From DAOUBA01 sp034432855 (GTDB lineage: Bacteria > Chloroflexota > Anaerolineae > B4-G1), in NCBI GenBank assembly GCA_034432855.1, contig DAOUBA010000047.1, positions 1 to 13,750 on the forward strand: a stretch of DNA of 13,750 nt, given 5' to 3'. Within the stretch, counting starts at the first letter, position 1. Every line of letters begins with the position of its first letter. Shown here piece after piece: positions 1 to 7,940 of the stretch. Below the pieces are notes generated by a model, which saw only the letters and a program-made list of their open reading frames with translations, did not search any database and was not told where the DNA came from. Both the position numbers and the translations under genes were made by a program.

Positions 1-133
1 CGGCCTAAAGGGCCGGTGCTGGGAAGGGACACGCCCAGCGCCGCCGGTTCACGGCGGCGCGGCGGCAAAAACGTCACTCCACGCCGGGAGAGCGCGCCCA
101 AACCCGCGGGAGGGTGAGCAGTTACCGAGAGAC
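1..133. other. GC-rich hairpin-forming segment, no gene recognised
   Basis: No convincing reading frame lies here. Three hairpins can be drawn close together: CGGCC/GGCCG around a TAAAG loop (1-15), GCTGGG/CCCAGC (18-23 with 34-39), and a perfect 9-bp stem GCGCCGCCG/CGGCGGCGC with loop GTTCA (38-60). The second and third share bases 38-39, so they compete slightly. A weaker stem, GGTGA/TTACC, lies near 115-128. This could be the 3' part of a structured RNA or the 3' end of a transcript entering from the left. I compared it by eye with RNase P RNA, tmRNA, SRP RNA, T-box, cobalamin and glycine elements and saw no diagnostic motif, so it stays unidentified. Confidence 0.35.
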
Positions 134-161
134 TTGCTTTCTGCTTCCTGTGTGGTATAGT
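134..161 (+). promoter_or_regulatory. Sigma-70-type promoter with extended -10, upstream of the cvpA-mutS2 unit
   Basis: The -35 hexamer is TTGCTT (134-139), a weak match that keeps the TTG. A 16-bp spacer follows. The -10 is TATAGT (156-161), matching consensus at five of six positions. TG one base before the -10 (153-154) makes it an extended -10, which compensates for a poor -35. Transcription would start near 168, giving a leader of about 295 nt before the cvpA-like start. It is the only good plus-strand promoter I see in the left half, and the following genes are closely spaced, so it may serve all of them. Confidence 0.6.
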
Positions 162-185
162 AGCGTTGCACCGGGAATACCTGTA

Positions 186-198
186 CCAGATGGAGGGA
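186..198 (+). repeat. 13-bp direct repeat, copy 1 (copy 2 at 446-458 holds the cvpA ribosome binding site)
   Basis: CCAGATGGAGGGA occurs identically at 186-198 and 446-458, at the two ends of the leader. Both copies contain the Shine-Dalgarno-like core GGAGGG. Copy 2 is well placed for a start codon. Copy 1 is followed immediately by ATG, too close for normal initiation. The repeat flanks the hairpin array, which would fit duplication or insertion, or a decoy ribosome binding site. Confidence 0.5.
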
Positions 199-451
199 TG
201 GTTCATTTTCCGCCTGAAATGGGTTTACGCTTTTGGTCGCCTCAAGAAACGGCTACCCATGACGCTGACTGAAAGTCAGCCTTTATGGCCTGTGGCCAAT
301 GGTCGGCCTTCGCCGACCAGCCCGTTGCCGCGCTTATGCGAGTGTCGGCGCAGGCCGACACCTGACACTGAATGCCTGAAGGGCCCGATTTCAATCGGGC
401 GGCATCCGGCACCTATTCAAAGTGTCAAGCAATTATGAATCATCCCCAGAT

Positions 452-457
452 GGAGGG
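452..457 (+). promoter_or_regulatory. Ribosome binding site deciding the cvpA-like start
   Basis: GGAGGG is followed by six A residues and then GTG at 464. This spacing strongly favours the GTG at 464 over the in-frame GTG at 422, which has no Shine-Dalgarno sequence and would place the ribosome binding site inside the coding region. Confidence 0.65.
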
Positions 458-463
458 AAAAAA

Positions 464-1171
464 GTGGAATACCGCCGTGATCATCAGGAGAAGCGTTCTG
501 CTCGGAAAGAGTGGGGAGAATACAAGGAAGTGATGAGGATGACCGGGCAGGACAGGGCCAAGAAGCGCTCGGCCCGGCAATTGGTTCCACCGCTCCTCAT
601 TGCCTTTCTGGGCATCGCCGGCTCTCTGGCGATCTTTTTCCTGAAAGGCGGTTTTCAGTCCATCGAATTGGCGCTCATGTTCATTATGGTCGCTTTCAGC
701 GCATGGGGCTACACACAGCGCACCGTTCGCGGAATAGTGAGCCTCTTTTTCTTGTACATCGCCACCAGTCTGGCGGCCACCTTCTACATCATCACTGCTC
801 CGTACGTTGGCGCCCCGTTCAGTGACAAAGTGACCCCTGACATCCTGGCCCTTTCCTTCGTCGTGCTGACCGTGGTCGCCTGGGTGGCGCTGGAGTTCAT
901 CGCACGGCAGTTCTTCAAAGATTTGAGCCTTCCCGCATTGGGTATCCTGGACAACCTGGGCGGCCTGTGCATGTACTTTCTCGTTAGCATCCTGGTGGCC
1001 TCTTTGCTCTTCAATGCTATGGGTTATAGTGAAACGTTCAGACGCGCGCACCATCGCGCCCTGCTGCGACAGCGGTTCAATCAGGTCGTCCATCTCTGGT
1101 ACGCTTCACAGTCGTTCTGGTTCTCCCAGAATCCGCCTCCGATCTACATTTACGATCTGGGTGCCCGGTGA
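464..1171 (+). CDS. CvpA-family-like integral membrane protein
   Basis: Predicted 235-residue protein. It has a charged, Lys/Arg/Glu-rich cytoplasmic N-terminus (about 1-40) and roughly five hydrophobic segments (about 41-60, 66-82, 90-111, 127-146 and 166-185). The last two, with the intervening sequence ending in SLPALGILDNLGGL, resemble the core of the CvpA family, where a conserved Gly-Trp/Leu-Asp-Asn-style turn precedes the final helix. The CvpA family is named for colicin V production, and its molecular role is poorly defined. Genomic context supports the call: the stop overlaps the mutS2 start in GTGA (1168-1171), and in Bacillus a cvpA-like gene also lies near mutS2. The N-terminal half is less CvpA-like and may be lineage-specific. 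The start is GTG at 464, chosen for its Shine-Dalgarno; the frame is open back to GTG 422. Family assignment is from memory of the pattern and is moderate. Confidence 0.6.
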   Translation: MEYRRDHQEKRSARKEWGEYKEVMRMTGQDRAKKRSARQLVPPLLIAFLGIAGSLAIFFLKGGFQSIELALMFIMVAFSAWGYTQRTVRGIVSLFFLYIATSLAATFYIITAPYVGAPFSDKVTPDILALSFVVLTVVAWVALEFIARQFFKDLSLPALGILDNLGGLCMYFLVSILVASLLFNAMGYSETFRRAHHRALLRQRFNQVVHLWYASQSFWFSQNPPPIYIYDLGAR

Positions 1172-3543
1172 ACCCTAAACATCCGACCACGCTGGAATTT
1201 CCCAAGGTCCTGGCCCGTCTGGCAGGCTATACCAGTTTCTCGGCCGGCAGGGAACTGGCGCTCGTACTTACGCCGGCGACGGGCTTGCAGGAGATCCGCC
1301 AACAGCTGGAGACGACAAGCGAAGCCCGCGCGCTGCTCGCGACCAAGCCCAACGTCACCACCGGCGGTGCGCGCGACGTGCGCCCGCTGGTAGTGGCTGC
1401 CGGGCGCGGGATGGCCTTGCCCCCCACAGAACTGCTCAGCGTGCGCGATACCCTCGTCGCAGCCCGCGCCCTCCACCGCAGCCTTAGGCGGTTGGAGAAT
1501 CGTTTTCCTCGCCTGGCGCACCTGGCAAGCCGCATCCAACCGTGCCCAGAGATCATCGAAGAGATCAACGGCTGCCTGAACGAGCGCGGAGAGGTGCGTG
1601 ACGACGCGTCGCCGGAACTGGCACGCATCCGCCGCGAGTTACGCATCGCCCATGACCGCATTCAGGAGAAACTTCAGCACATCATCACCGCGCCCAGAAA
1701 CGCCGCTTACCTGCAAGAGGCGCTCATCACCCAGCGCGATGGCCGCTACGTCATCCCGCTCAAAGCCGACTTTAAGGGACGTATTCGCGGCGTCGTGCAC
1801 GATGTCTCTGCCTCCGGCGCGACGGTCTTTGTCGAGCCGCTGTCCGTCGTCGAACTGAACAACGCTTGGCGCGAACTCCAGATCGAGGAAGAGCAGGAAA
1901 TACACCGCATCCTGCTGCGCCTCTCCGGGCTCATCGCCGGATGCGCGGCCGAGATCGAGCAGACGGTCGAGGCGCTCGCCGAGTTGGACCTCGCCTTCGC
2001 CAAGGCCCAGTACGCCGAAGCGCTCCGCGCCGTCGCCCCCGAACTCGTCCCATTCCGCCCAACCGGCCAACCGACCGCCCATCCTGGCTCCACCCTCCGA
2101 CTCATCGGGGCGCGCCACCCGCTGCTCGACCCACAGACGGTAGTGCCGATTGACGTCGTGCTGGACGACGAGACCCACGTGTTGGTCATCACCGGCCCCA
2201 ACACCGGCGGCAAGACAGTCAGCCTGAAGACGGTGGGGCTGCTCGCGTTGATGGCTCAGGCAGGGCTACACATCCCGGCCGAGGCAGGCTCGGCCCTCTC
2301 GCCTTTCGAGGCGATATACGCGGACATCGGCGACGAGCAATCCATCGAGCAGAGCCTCTCGACCTTCTCGGCGCACCTCACGAACATCCTGTCGTTCCTC
2401 GATGAGGCCGACGAACGCAGCCTGGTGTTGCTCGACGAACTGGGCGCCGGCACCGATCCGGCGGAGGGGGCGGCATTGGCGCGGGCCCTGCTGGAACACT
2501 TCCGCCGTCGGCGGGTGACGTGCTTCGTCGCCACCCACTATCCCGAACTGAAATCCTACGCCCAACTCACGCCCGGGGTGCGTAACGCCTGCGTCGAGTT
2601 CGATCCCGAGACGCTCAGCCCGACCTACAAGTTGACCATCGGGCTACCGGGCCGGTCCAACGCCTTTGCCATCGCCCAGCGGCTGGGACTGCCGCGGGAA
2701 ATCGTCGAGGCGGCCCGCGAGTTGGTGCCGGCGGAGAGCCTGCGCACCGAGGACATGCTGGCCGACATCCACCGGTTGCGCCTCCAGGCGGCACAGGCGC
2801 GAGACGAGGCCAACGCCGCCCGCGCCGAAGCCGAGAGACTGGCACGGGAACTGCGCGAACGGCTGGAGCGGATTGCACAGGAGCGCCAGGAGATCCTGGA
2901 ACGGGCGCAGGAGGAAGCGGCGGCAGAACTGGAGGCGCTACGGGAGGAAGTGCGTGCCTTGCGCCGCCGCCTGCGATCCGTCGCGGCGCCGTTGGAGGTA
3001 TTGGCGGCAGTCGAAAAGGACGTCTCCGCTCTCGCAGACGAGTTCATCTCCGCCTCGCCTGAGCCACAAGTGCCGGAAACTGTGCCCGAAATCCCCCGGC
3101 ATCCCGTAGGCCCAGGCGACGCCGTCTGGGTGGGCCCGCTGAAGGCGGAAGGCCAGGTCCTGGCGGTAGAAGGCAAGGAGGCCGAGGTGCAGGTGGGGCC
3201 GGCGCGCACGCGCGTAAGCCTTGCGGCGTTGGAACCGCGTGCACGCAGGATCGCTTCTCAAACAAAGGAGGAGGGCATTTCCGTGAGTCCGGTCTCTTCT
3301 CCCGGCGTGCGCCTCGACCTGCGCGGCTGCACCGCCGAGGAAGCGCTGGAGCGGCTGGATCATCACCTGGATGCGGCCTCGCGGGCCGGCCTCCCCTGGG
3401 TACACATCATCCACGGCAAAGGCACCGGCACCCTGCGCAAGGCCGTACGCGATTTCCTGGCGGGTCATCCCCTCGTCAGCGGCTACGAGACCGGCGGCGA
3501 TAAAGAGGGCGGCGAGGGCGTCACCATCGCCAGGCTGGTATGA
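1168..3543 (+). CDS. mutS2: MutS2 ATPase/Smr endonuclease
   Basis: Full-length MutS2, 791 residues, close to the usual length of about 780. In order: an N-terminal core/clamp region (about 1-290) including VHDVSASGATVFVEP (210-224); the ATPase, with Walker A GPNTGGKT (343-350), the STFSAHL signature (398-404), Walker B LVLLDELG (419-426) and ATHYPEL (455-461); a long charged coiled coil (about 525-605); a small KOW-like segment (about 646-690); and a complete C-terminal Smr domain with LDLRG (716-720) and HGKGTG (749-754). The MutS1 mismatch-binding domain is absent. Family members bind branched DNA and suppress homologous recombination. In Bacillus, MutS2 also binds collided ribosomes and splits them. 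The GTG start is coupled to the preceding stop. An unusual Pro/Thr-rich linker (297-308) precedes the ATPase domain and is encoded by a CCAA/CCGA-like repeat. Confidence 0.96.
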   Translation: MNPKHPTTLEFPKVLARLAGYTSFSAGRELALVLTPATGLQEIRQQLETTSEARALLATKPNVTTGGARDVRPLVVAAGRGMALPPTELLSVRDTLVAARALHRSLRRLENRFPRLAHLASRIQPCPEIIEEINGCLNERGEVRDDASPELARIRRELRIAHDRIQEKLQHIITAPRNAAYLQEALITQRDGRYVIPLKADFKGRIRGVVHDVSASGATVFVEPLSVVELNNAWRELQIEEEQEIHRILLRLSGLIAGCAAEIEQTVEALAELDLAFAKAQYAEALRAVAPELVPFRPTGQPTAHPGSTLRLIGARHPLLDPQTVVPIDVVLDDETHVLVITGPNTGGKTVSLKTVGLLALMAQAGLHIPAEAGSALSPFEAIYADIGDEQSIEQSLSTFSAHLTNILSFLDEADERSLVLLDELGAGTDPAEGAALARALLEHFRRRRVTCFVATHYPELKSYAQLTPGVRNACVEFDPETLSPTYKLTIGLPGRSNAFAIAQRLGLPREIVEAARELVPAESLRTEDMLADIHRLRLQAAQARDEANAARAEAERLARELRERLERIAQERQEILERAQEEAAAELEALREEVRALRRRLRSVAAPLEVLAAVEKDVSALADEFISASPEPQVPETVPEIPRHPVGPGDAVWVGPLKAEGQVLAVEGKEAEVQVGPARTRVSLAALEPRARRIASQTKEEGISVSPVSSPGVRLDLRGCTAEEALERLDHHLDAASRAGLPWVHIIHGKGTGTLRKAVRDFLAGHPLVSGYETGGDKEGGEGVTIARLV

Positions 3544-3566
3544 ACCGCGCCGCCGCCGATTTCTGA

Positions 3567-3585
3567 GCCGGGCGACTCGCCCGGC
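3567..3585 (+). other. Intergenic hairpin between mutS2 and the HEAT-like gene
   Basis: A perfect 8-bp stem GCCGGGCG/CGCCCGGC with a 3-nt loop lies 23 bases after the mutS2 stop. It is followed by GAGCAAAAAG rather than a T-run, so it is more likely an mRNA-stabilising or processing hairpin, or a weak attenuator, than a terminator. The ribosome binding site of the next gene starts 11 bases after it. Confidence 0.45.
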
Positions 3586-3608
3586 GAGCAAAAAGTGGAG
3601 GAACGACA

Positions 3609-6509
3609 ATGTCCGAGAATTATGAACCCACCTGGCGCATGGGCCTGAACATCGTGGCCGCCGAGATCACGGCGGAACGTTTCCGCGAGGATCTCCCAGA
3701 CCTGCGGGAAAAGTTCGGAGACGACCCCTTGTTGGTCGGCGGGATATACGCCGCCAGGCTGATCACGCTATACGTCGAAAGCACCGGCCTGTTTGCGGCG
3801 CTCGAGTTGCCGCCCGAAGAGGTCCCCGCAGCGCTGGCCGAGATCCGCGAGACGCTGGCGCACCTGGACTTTGGCGCCGGCCGCAAACGCCTCAGGAGGC
3901 AAGAGCGCCGCTATTACGACAATTTCGCCGAGCGTACCGCGCCGCTGATCCAGCAAGTTGGCGAGGTAATGGAAACGCTCTTCAACTGTTACGTTGCGGG
4001 CGACTATGACCCTGCAGCCGACCCCGATGCCCTCGTGGCCGAGGCGCTCGAGAGCGCCGAACAGGACCTCAAGCAGGCACAGCGCTTGATCGCCCGGGCT
4101 GGCGCCATCGCGCTGCATAGCCGTCCATTGTATTGGCGCTGGAAGTGGGAAGCGTACGGCCCTGCTGCGCCCTGGCTGTTCACACTCGCCATTCTGGTCG
4201 AGGGTTACACGAACGGCGGCCAGAATCTTCTCGGCTCTCCTCAAGAAGCCCGCGCCTTGTTCCAGGCACGCCTGCAGCAGGCCGAAGAGATGCTGGAGGA
4301 AGAAGAACCGCTGCCGGAAATCGAGCCGTCGCCGATAGACGAACTGATTGGAGAACTGATCGAACGGGGCACAGAGCCCTGGACGCCGGAGCAACTGGCC
4401 TTGTGCCAGACCCACCGCGAGGAGGCAATCGCCGCGCTGACCGAACTGGCAAGCGACGAGGAACTCCAACTGGAAGATGCGCCTGGCGAGGGTTATGCTC
4501 CCATCCGCGCCGTCGAACTGCTGGGGGAACTTCAGGCCGTGGAAGCCGTCCAAGCGCTGATTGACATCGTCGCCAGTATAGAAGAACCCGGCGTGATCAT
4601 TCACGACGCGGCTATCTCTGCCCTGCAGAAAATCGGCCCGCCAGCGTTGGAGCCGATACTGACCTTTATGCGCTATTCGCCGAACGTCGAAGCCAAACTA
4701 TCGCTGGCCGAAGTCGTCGAGGCAATCAGCCAGCGGGATGAGCGAGCCTACCAGGTGTTGCTCGACGTCTGGGACGAGGCAACCTGGGAAGAAGGGCGCT
4801 GCCTCCTTGCCCACGCACTGGTTACCACCGGAGGCGAACAGGCGATCCCGGTACTCCAGGCAGCGCTCGAGGACTCCGACCTGGACGACCTGCTGGATTA
4901 TAACGAGGTGGCCGACGCGTTGGAACAGTTAGGTGTCGAAGCCCCCCCACCCCCGCCCGGCCTCACCGCGCCGTTCGAAATGCCTGACCTGACCTCGCTC
5001 GTTCAAACGCCAGTGCAAGACTTTGCTGATCCGGAACACTTGAGCGACGATTTGGAGGACGCGCCGGAGGAACTCCGCGCCCAGCCCGAGAGGCTGGCCC
5101 ACTTGTATGCCTGGGCTCACCTGAAAAAGGTCAGCGTGATGGTCGCTGTACAGGCCATCTGCGTGCCGGCTGATTTCTCCAAAGCACTACTCCCCGAGTT
5201 GCTCGACGCGGTAGAGACGCTCACCTTTGACGCTTCCACCAGGGGGTATCCCGATTGGGTACGCAAAGTCTACCGCAGTCTGGCAGAGGACTCTGGCCCA
5301 CTGTTCCAGCAGTGGTTCACCGGCGTTCTCTATGCGCTCCAAACCTACCTGGCCGAGGAGTACGACATCGCCGAGGATGCGGATCAATTGCTGGTCGTCG
5401 CCCGTACGTTGCATCCCGACGACGAGGAACTGCCGCGCCTGTTCGCTCGGGCAGGGGCGCTTGCGCTGCACGGTCGCTCCATCTGGTCACGCTGGCCGCT
5501 CGAGACCGATCCCCCGCTCTCGGATTGGCTATTTGGCCTGTTCGAGTTTCGCCGCCTCCTGGAACTCAGCGGGCGCATCCCCTTGCGCCCTGGCTCCGAA
5601 GAGTATACAAACGACCTGCCGGATATGCTGATAGAAGCAGCCATGGACATTACGGAGCCGCCGGCCCCGGTGGCGGAACTCCTCGACCTGCTGGTATCCA
5701 AGCGACAGGATACCCTCTCGCCGTTGGAGCGCCGCCGCTTCGCCCAGCAGCAAACCGCCGTCGCTCCTCACCTGATCCGCATGGTGGAAAACAAAGCCTA
5801 CTGGTACGAGGAGGGGCCAGGTGAAGGATGGGCCGCCATCCTGGCTGCGCGACTGCTGGGCGAACTCAAGGCCACCCAGGCCGCAAACGCCCTGGTGAGC
5901 GCAGTTGCCGATTCGCAACCCGACGATGTGATTCACGAGGCTGCCCTGTTCAGCCTCATGGCCATCGGGCGCCCGGCGCTTTCCACCGTGCAGGCCTACT
6001 TTCGCTACGGGCGTGACGTCACAGCCAAGGCATCCCTGGCCGAGGTGCTGGGCCGCATTGGACAGCGGAGTGCCGACACCTTCGATCTCTTGCGCCAGGT
6101 TTGGGAGGAGGCAGGATGGACGCAGAATCGCCGCATGGTGGCGCTGGCATTCGGTGACCTGGGGGACCGCCGGGCCGTCCCGCTGCTCAAGGCGGCCCTG
6201 CAGGACCGGAATGCCGACGCGCTCGACCTGGATTACGTCGCTTGGGCATTGCAGCGATTGGGCGCTCCGGTGAGCGAGGTGCCTCAACGGTCCGCGCGCC
6301 TCAAGACCCCTGCGCCCTATACGCCACGCCTGCTCTACGACGAGGACGGCTACGTCAAACGACTCAGGCACACCGCGTGGGGCGAGCCACTCTGCCCAGA
6401 CTGTGGCAAGCCGCTTATGGTGGATGAAGACGGCGAGTGGGTGCACCCGCCGGAGCCCACGCCCCAGCGTGCTGCCCCGGCCAGGAAGCGCCGGCGTAAG
6501 CGGCGGTAA
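3609..6509 (+). CDS. Large internally duplicated HEAT-like helical-repeat protein, function unknown
   Basis: 966 residues, start supported by GGAGG (3597-3601) 7 nt before ATG. It is acidic, helix-rich, and lacks a signal peptide or membrane segments, so probably cytosolic. Two lobes are visibly homologous: about 100-443 and about 545-887, offset by about 445-450. Matching landmarks are RAGAIALH (163) with RAGALALH (614), PGEGYAPIRAVELLGEL (292) with PGEGWAAILAARLLGEL (737), and EAKLSLAEVVEAI (361) with TAKASLAEVLGRI (806). Within each lobe, repeated two-helix units of the type 'AVELLGEL..AVEALI' resemble HEAT or PBS-lyase-like repeats. A Pro-rich linker (445-450) separates the lobes. The C-terminus has CPDCGKPL (929-936), a single zinc-knuckle half, then a very basic tail of Arg and Lys (958-966) that could bind nucleic acid or acidic partners. 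I do not recognise a named family. A scaffold or binding role is the natural guess for such repeats, but its partner is unknown. Confidence 0.85.
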   Translation: MSENYEPTWRMGLNIVAAEITAERFREDLPDLREKFGDDPLLVGGIYAARLITLYVESTGLFAALELPPEEVPAALAEIRETLAHLDFGAGRKRLRRQERRYYDNFAERTAPLIQQVGEVMETLFNCYVAGDYDPAADPDALVAEALESAEQDLKQAQRLIARAGAIALHSRPLYWRWKWEAYGPAAPWLFTLAILVEGYTNGGQNLLGSPQEARALFQARLQQAEEMLEEEEPLPEIEPSPIDELIGELIERGTEPWTPEQLALCQTHREEAIAALTELASDEELQLEDAPGEGYAPIRAVELLGELQAVEAVQALIDIVASIEEPGVIIHDAAISALQKIGPPALEPILTFMRYSPNVEAKLSLAEVVEAISQRDERAYQVLLDVWDEATWEEGRCLLAHALVTTGGEQAIPVLQAALEDSDLDDLLDYNEVADALEQLGVEAPPPPPGLTAPFEMPDLTSLVQTPVQDFADPEHLSDDLEDAPEELRAQPERLAHLYAWAHLKKVSVMVAVQAICVPADFSKALLPELLDAVETLTFDASTRGYPDWVRKVYRSLAEDSGPLFQQWFTGVLYALQTYLAEEYDIAEDADQLLVVARTLHPDDEELPRLFARAGALALHGRSIWSRWPLETDPPLSDWLFGLFEFRRLLELSGRIPLRPGSEEYTNDLPDMLIEAAMDITEPPAPVAELLDLLVSKRQDTLSPLERRRFAQQQTAVAPHLIRMVENKAYWYEEGPGEGWAAILAARLLGELKATQAANALVSAVADSQPDDVIHEAALFSLMAIGRPALSTVQAYFRYGRDVTAKASLAEVLGRIGQRSADTFDLLRQVWEEAGWTQNRRMVALAFGDLGDRRAVPLLKAALQDRNADALDLDYVAWALQRLGAPVSEVPQRSARLKTPAPYTPRLLYDEDGYVKRLRHTAWGEPLCPDCGKPLMVDEDGEWVHPPEPTPQRAAPARKRRRKRR

Positions 6510-6575
6510 GAGCGCATCTGGAGAATCGGAAGATACCACGCACTTTCCACAAAGCGACCTGAGAAGGAGGTCTGG

Positions 6576-7676
6576 ATGAAGAACAAGACGCGCTATACGG
6601 TCATCGGCGCCGGCCACGGGGGCAAAGCGATGGCTGCGCACCTGGCGTTGATGGGCTTTCCCGTCACGCTCTACAACCGCACGCCGGAGAACGTCGCCGC
6701 GATCAAGGCGCGCGGCGGTATCGAACTGGAAGGTTACGAGGGCAGCCCGCACGGCTTTGGCCGCCTGACGCTGGTCACCTCGGACATGGGCGAGGCGCTG
6801 GAGGATGCCGAGATCGTCATGGTCGTCGTGCCCTCCACGGCCCACGCGGACATTGCGAAGGCCGCAGCCGCGCACCTGCGCGATGGACAGATCGTCGTGT
6901 TGCATCCCGGGCGCACCGGCGGCGCGCTCGAGTTCAGAAAAGTGCTGCGCGACCACGGCTGCACTGCCGACGTGACCATCGCCGAGGCCGAGACCCTGGT
7001 CTATGCCAGCCGCTCGGATGGGCCGGCCCAGGCGCGCATCTTTCGCATCAAAGAGGCGGTGCCGGTGGCAGCGCTGCCGGCTACCCGCACGAAGCGAGTG
7101 CTGGAGGCCATCGCACCTGCATATCCACAGTTCATTGACGGCATGAGTGTGCTGCACACTGGTCTCAACAATATGGGTGCCATCTTCCACCCGGCCCTCA
7201 CCCTGCTCAACGCCGGGCGCATCGAGTCCACGCGCGGCGAGTTCCAGTTCTACATTGACGGCGTGACTCCGTCGGTAGCGCTCGTGTTGGAGGCGCTCGA
7301 CCGGGAGCGGGTGACGGTGGCCGCAGCACTGGGCATCCGCGCGCGCACGGGGCTGGAGTGGCTCAAGATGGCCTACGACGCCACCGGCGCGACGTTGCAC
7401 GAGGCGGTTCACAATCAGCCCGGTTACTACGGCATCCAGGCCCCGGCCACGCTGAATCACCGCTACATCACCGAGGACGTGCCGATGAGCCTGGTGCCCA
7501 TCGGCGCGCTGGGTCAACGTTATGGCGTCTCGGTGCGTGCGGTGGATAGCATCATCCGCCTGGCGTGCATCGTGCACCGCACCGACTATTGGCGGCGCGG
7601 GCGCACGTTGGACAAGTTGGGCATCGAGCAACTGAGCGTGGACGAGGTGACGCGTTACGTGATGGAGGGGGAATAA
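6576..7676 (+). CDS. NAD(P)-dependent octopine/nopaline dehydrogenase-family oxidoreductase
   Basis: 366 residues, a normal length for the opine dehydrogenase family. The N-terminal Rossmann domain begins with VIGAGHGGKAMAAHLA (9-24), whose GxGxxG-type loop binds the dinucleotide. The second half carries the family's catalytic region: GLNNMGAIFHPALTLLNAG (196-214), where His205 is the likely catalytic base, and HRYITEDVP (295-303), whose Arg and Asp match conserved residues of bacterial opine dehydrogenases. Members reductively condense an amino acid with a 2-oxo acid, or run the reverse reaction. The true substrate cannot be read from sequence, and many bacterial relatives act in amino-acid catabolism. 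The ATG is well supported by AAGGAGG (6564-6570) with a 5-nt spacer. It lies 66 nt after the HEAT-like gene and is followed by a terminator, so it is probably the last gene of this unit. Confidence 0.88.
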   Translation: MKNKTRYTVIGAGHGGKAMAAHLALMGFPVTLYNRTPENVAAIKARGGIELEGYEGSPHGFGRLTLVTSDMGEALEDAEIVMVVVPSTAHADIAKAAAAHLRDGQIVVLHPGRTGGALEFRKVLRDHGCTADVTIAEAETLVYASRSDGPAQARIFRIKEAVPVAALPATRTKRVLEAIAPAYPQFIDGMSVLHTGLNNMGAIFHPALTLLNAGRIESTRGEFQFYIDGVTPSVALVLEALDRERVTVAAALGIRARTGLEWLKMAYDATGATLHEAVHNQPGYYGIQAPATLNHRYITEDVPMSLVPIGALGQRYGVSVRAVDSIIRLACIVHRTDYWRRGRTLDKLGIEQLSVDEVTRYVMEGE

Positions 7677-7940
7677 GCGTTGGCCCCCACACGAGAGGCG
7701 GAACGTGAAAAGCACCCCTGAATGTGGAGCGGCGGCCAGATTCCCGGCCGCCGCTTCCTCTTAGTGCCCTACCCTCTCCCGTCACATTACCCCCTCGACG
7801 GTTGCTCCGTCTGGCTCTCGCTCTTATGCAGGTGCCGAGTGCGCTTGTGGTGGGGCGACGCCGGGAGGCCGCAGGGCAGTTGTCTCGATAAGTAACTTCA
7901 TGTTACACCGGATTTTGCCTGCCGTCAATACCTGTCTTAC
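7677..7940. other. Intergenic region between convergent genes
   Basis: This 264-bp stretch separates the convergent oxidoreductase and DUF2079 genes. It contains the plus-strand terminator at 7729-7762. Near 7887-7901 there is a weak 5-bp GTAAC/GTTAC hairpin that could serve the minus-strand operon, but it has no strong T-tract. I see no reading frame or other structure in the rest. Confidence 0.6.
7729..7762 (+). terminator. Intrinsic terminator after the oxidoreductase gene
   Basis: A perfect 9-bp GC-only stem, GCGGCGGCC/GGCCGCCGC, encloses an 8-nt loop and is followed directly by TTCCTCTT. The tract is T-rich rather than a pure T-run. It lies 53 bp after the oxidoreductase stop and ends the plus-strand gene set before the convergent minus-strand genes. 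Confidence 0.7.

Larger units (their letters stand above)
168..463 (+). promoter_or_regulatory. Long 5' leader with five tandem hairpins
   Basis: Between the promoter and the first coding start lie about 295 nt with no credible gene. Five hairpins fall within 264-400: GCTGACT/AGTCAGC with loop GAA (264-280); TGGCC/GGCCA (286-298); TGGTCGGC/GCCGACCA with a 4-nt loop (300-319); GTGTCGGC/GCCGACAC with loop GCAG (342-361); and GCCCGAT/ATCGGGC with loop TTCA (383-400). None is followed by a convincing T-run, so none is a clear terminator. They may be a structured leader controlling the operon, or a cluster of small palindromic repeats inserted in the leader. No known riboswitch class was recognised. 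Confidence 0.45.

Noticed and set aside
198..272. 24-codon frame after the first GGAGGG in the leader
   Set aside because: The Shine-Dalgarno touches the ATG, too close for initiation. The next ATG is too far away. The product shows no run of amino acids typical of an attenuator peptide.
166..438. 90-codon plus-strand frame in the leader
   Set aside because: It starts at TTG without a ribosome binding site, runs through five hairpins, and its product has no recognisable feature.
440..1093. 217-codon minus-strand frame
   Set aside because: It is antisense to the cvpA-like gene, and its product lacks membrane segments or family motifs.
5529..7715. 728-codon open frame on the minus strand
   Set aside because: It lies antisense to the oxidoreductase gene and the end of the HEAT-like gene, both of which have clear ribosome binding sites and family-like proteins. 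Its product is rich in Arg, His and Gln with no domain, as expected for an antisense frame in GC-rich DNA.
7887..7901. GTAAC/GTTAC hairpin as a terminator for the minus-strand operon
   Set aside because: The stem is only 5 bp and no T-run follows on the minus strand. It is mentioned only as a weak possibility.
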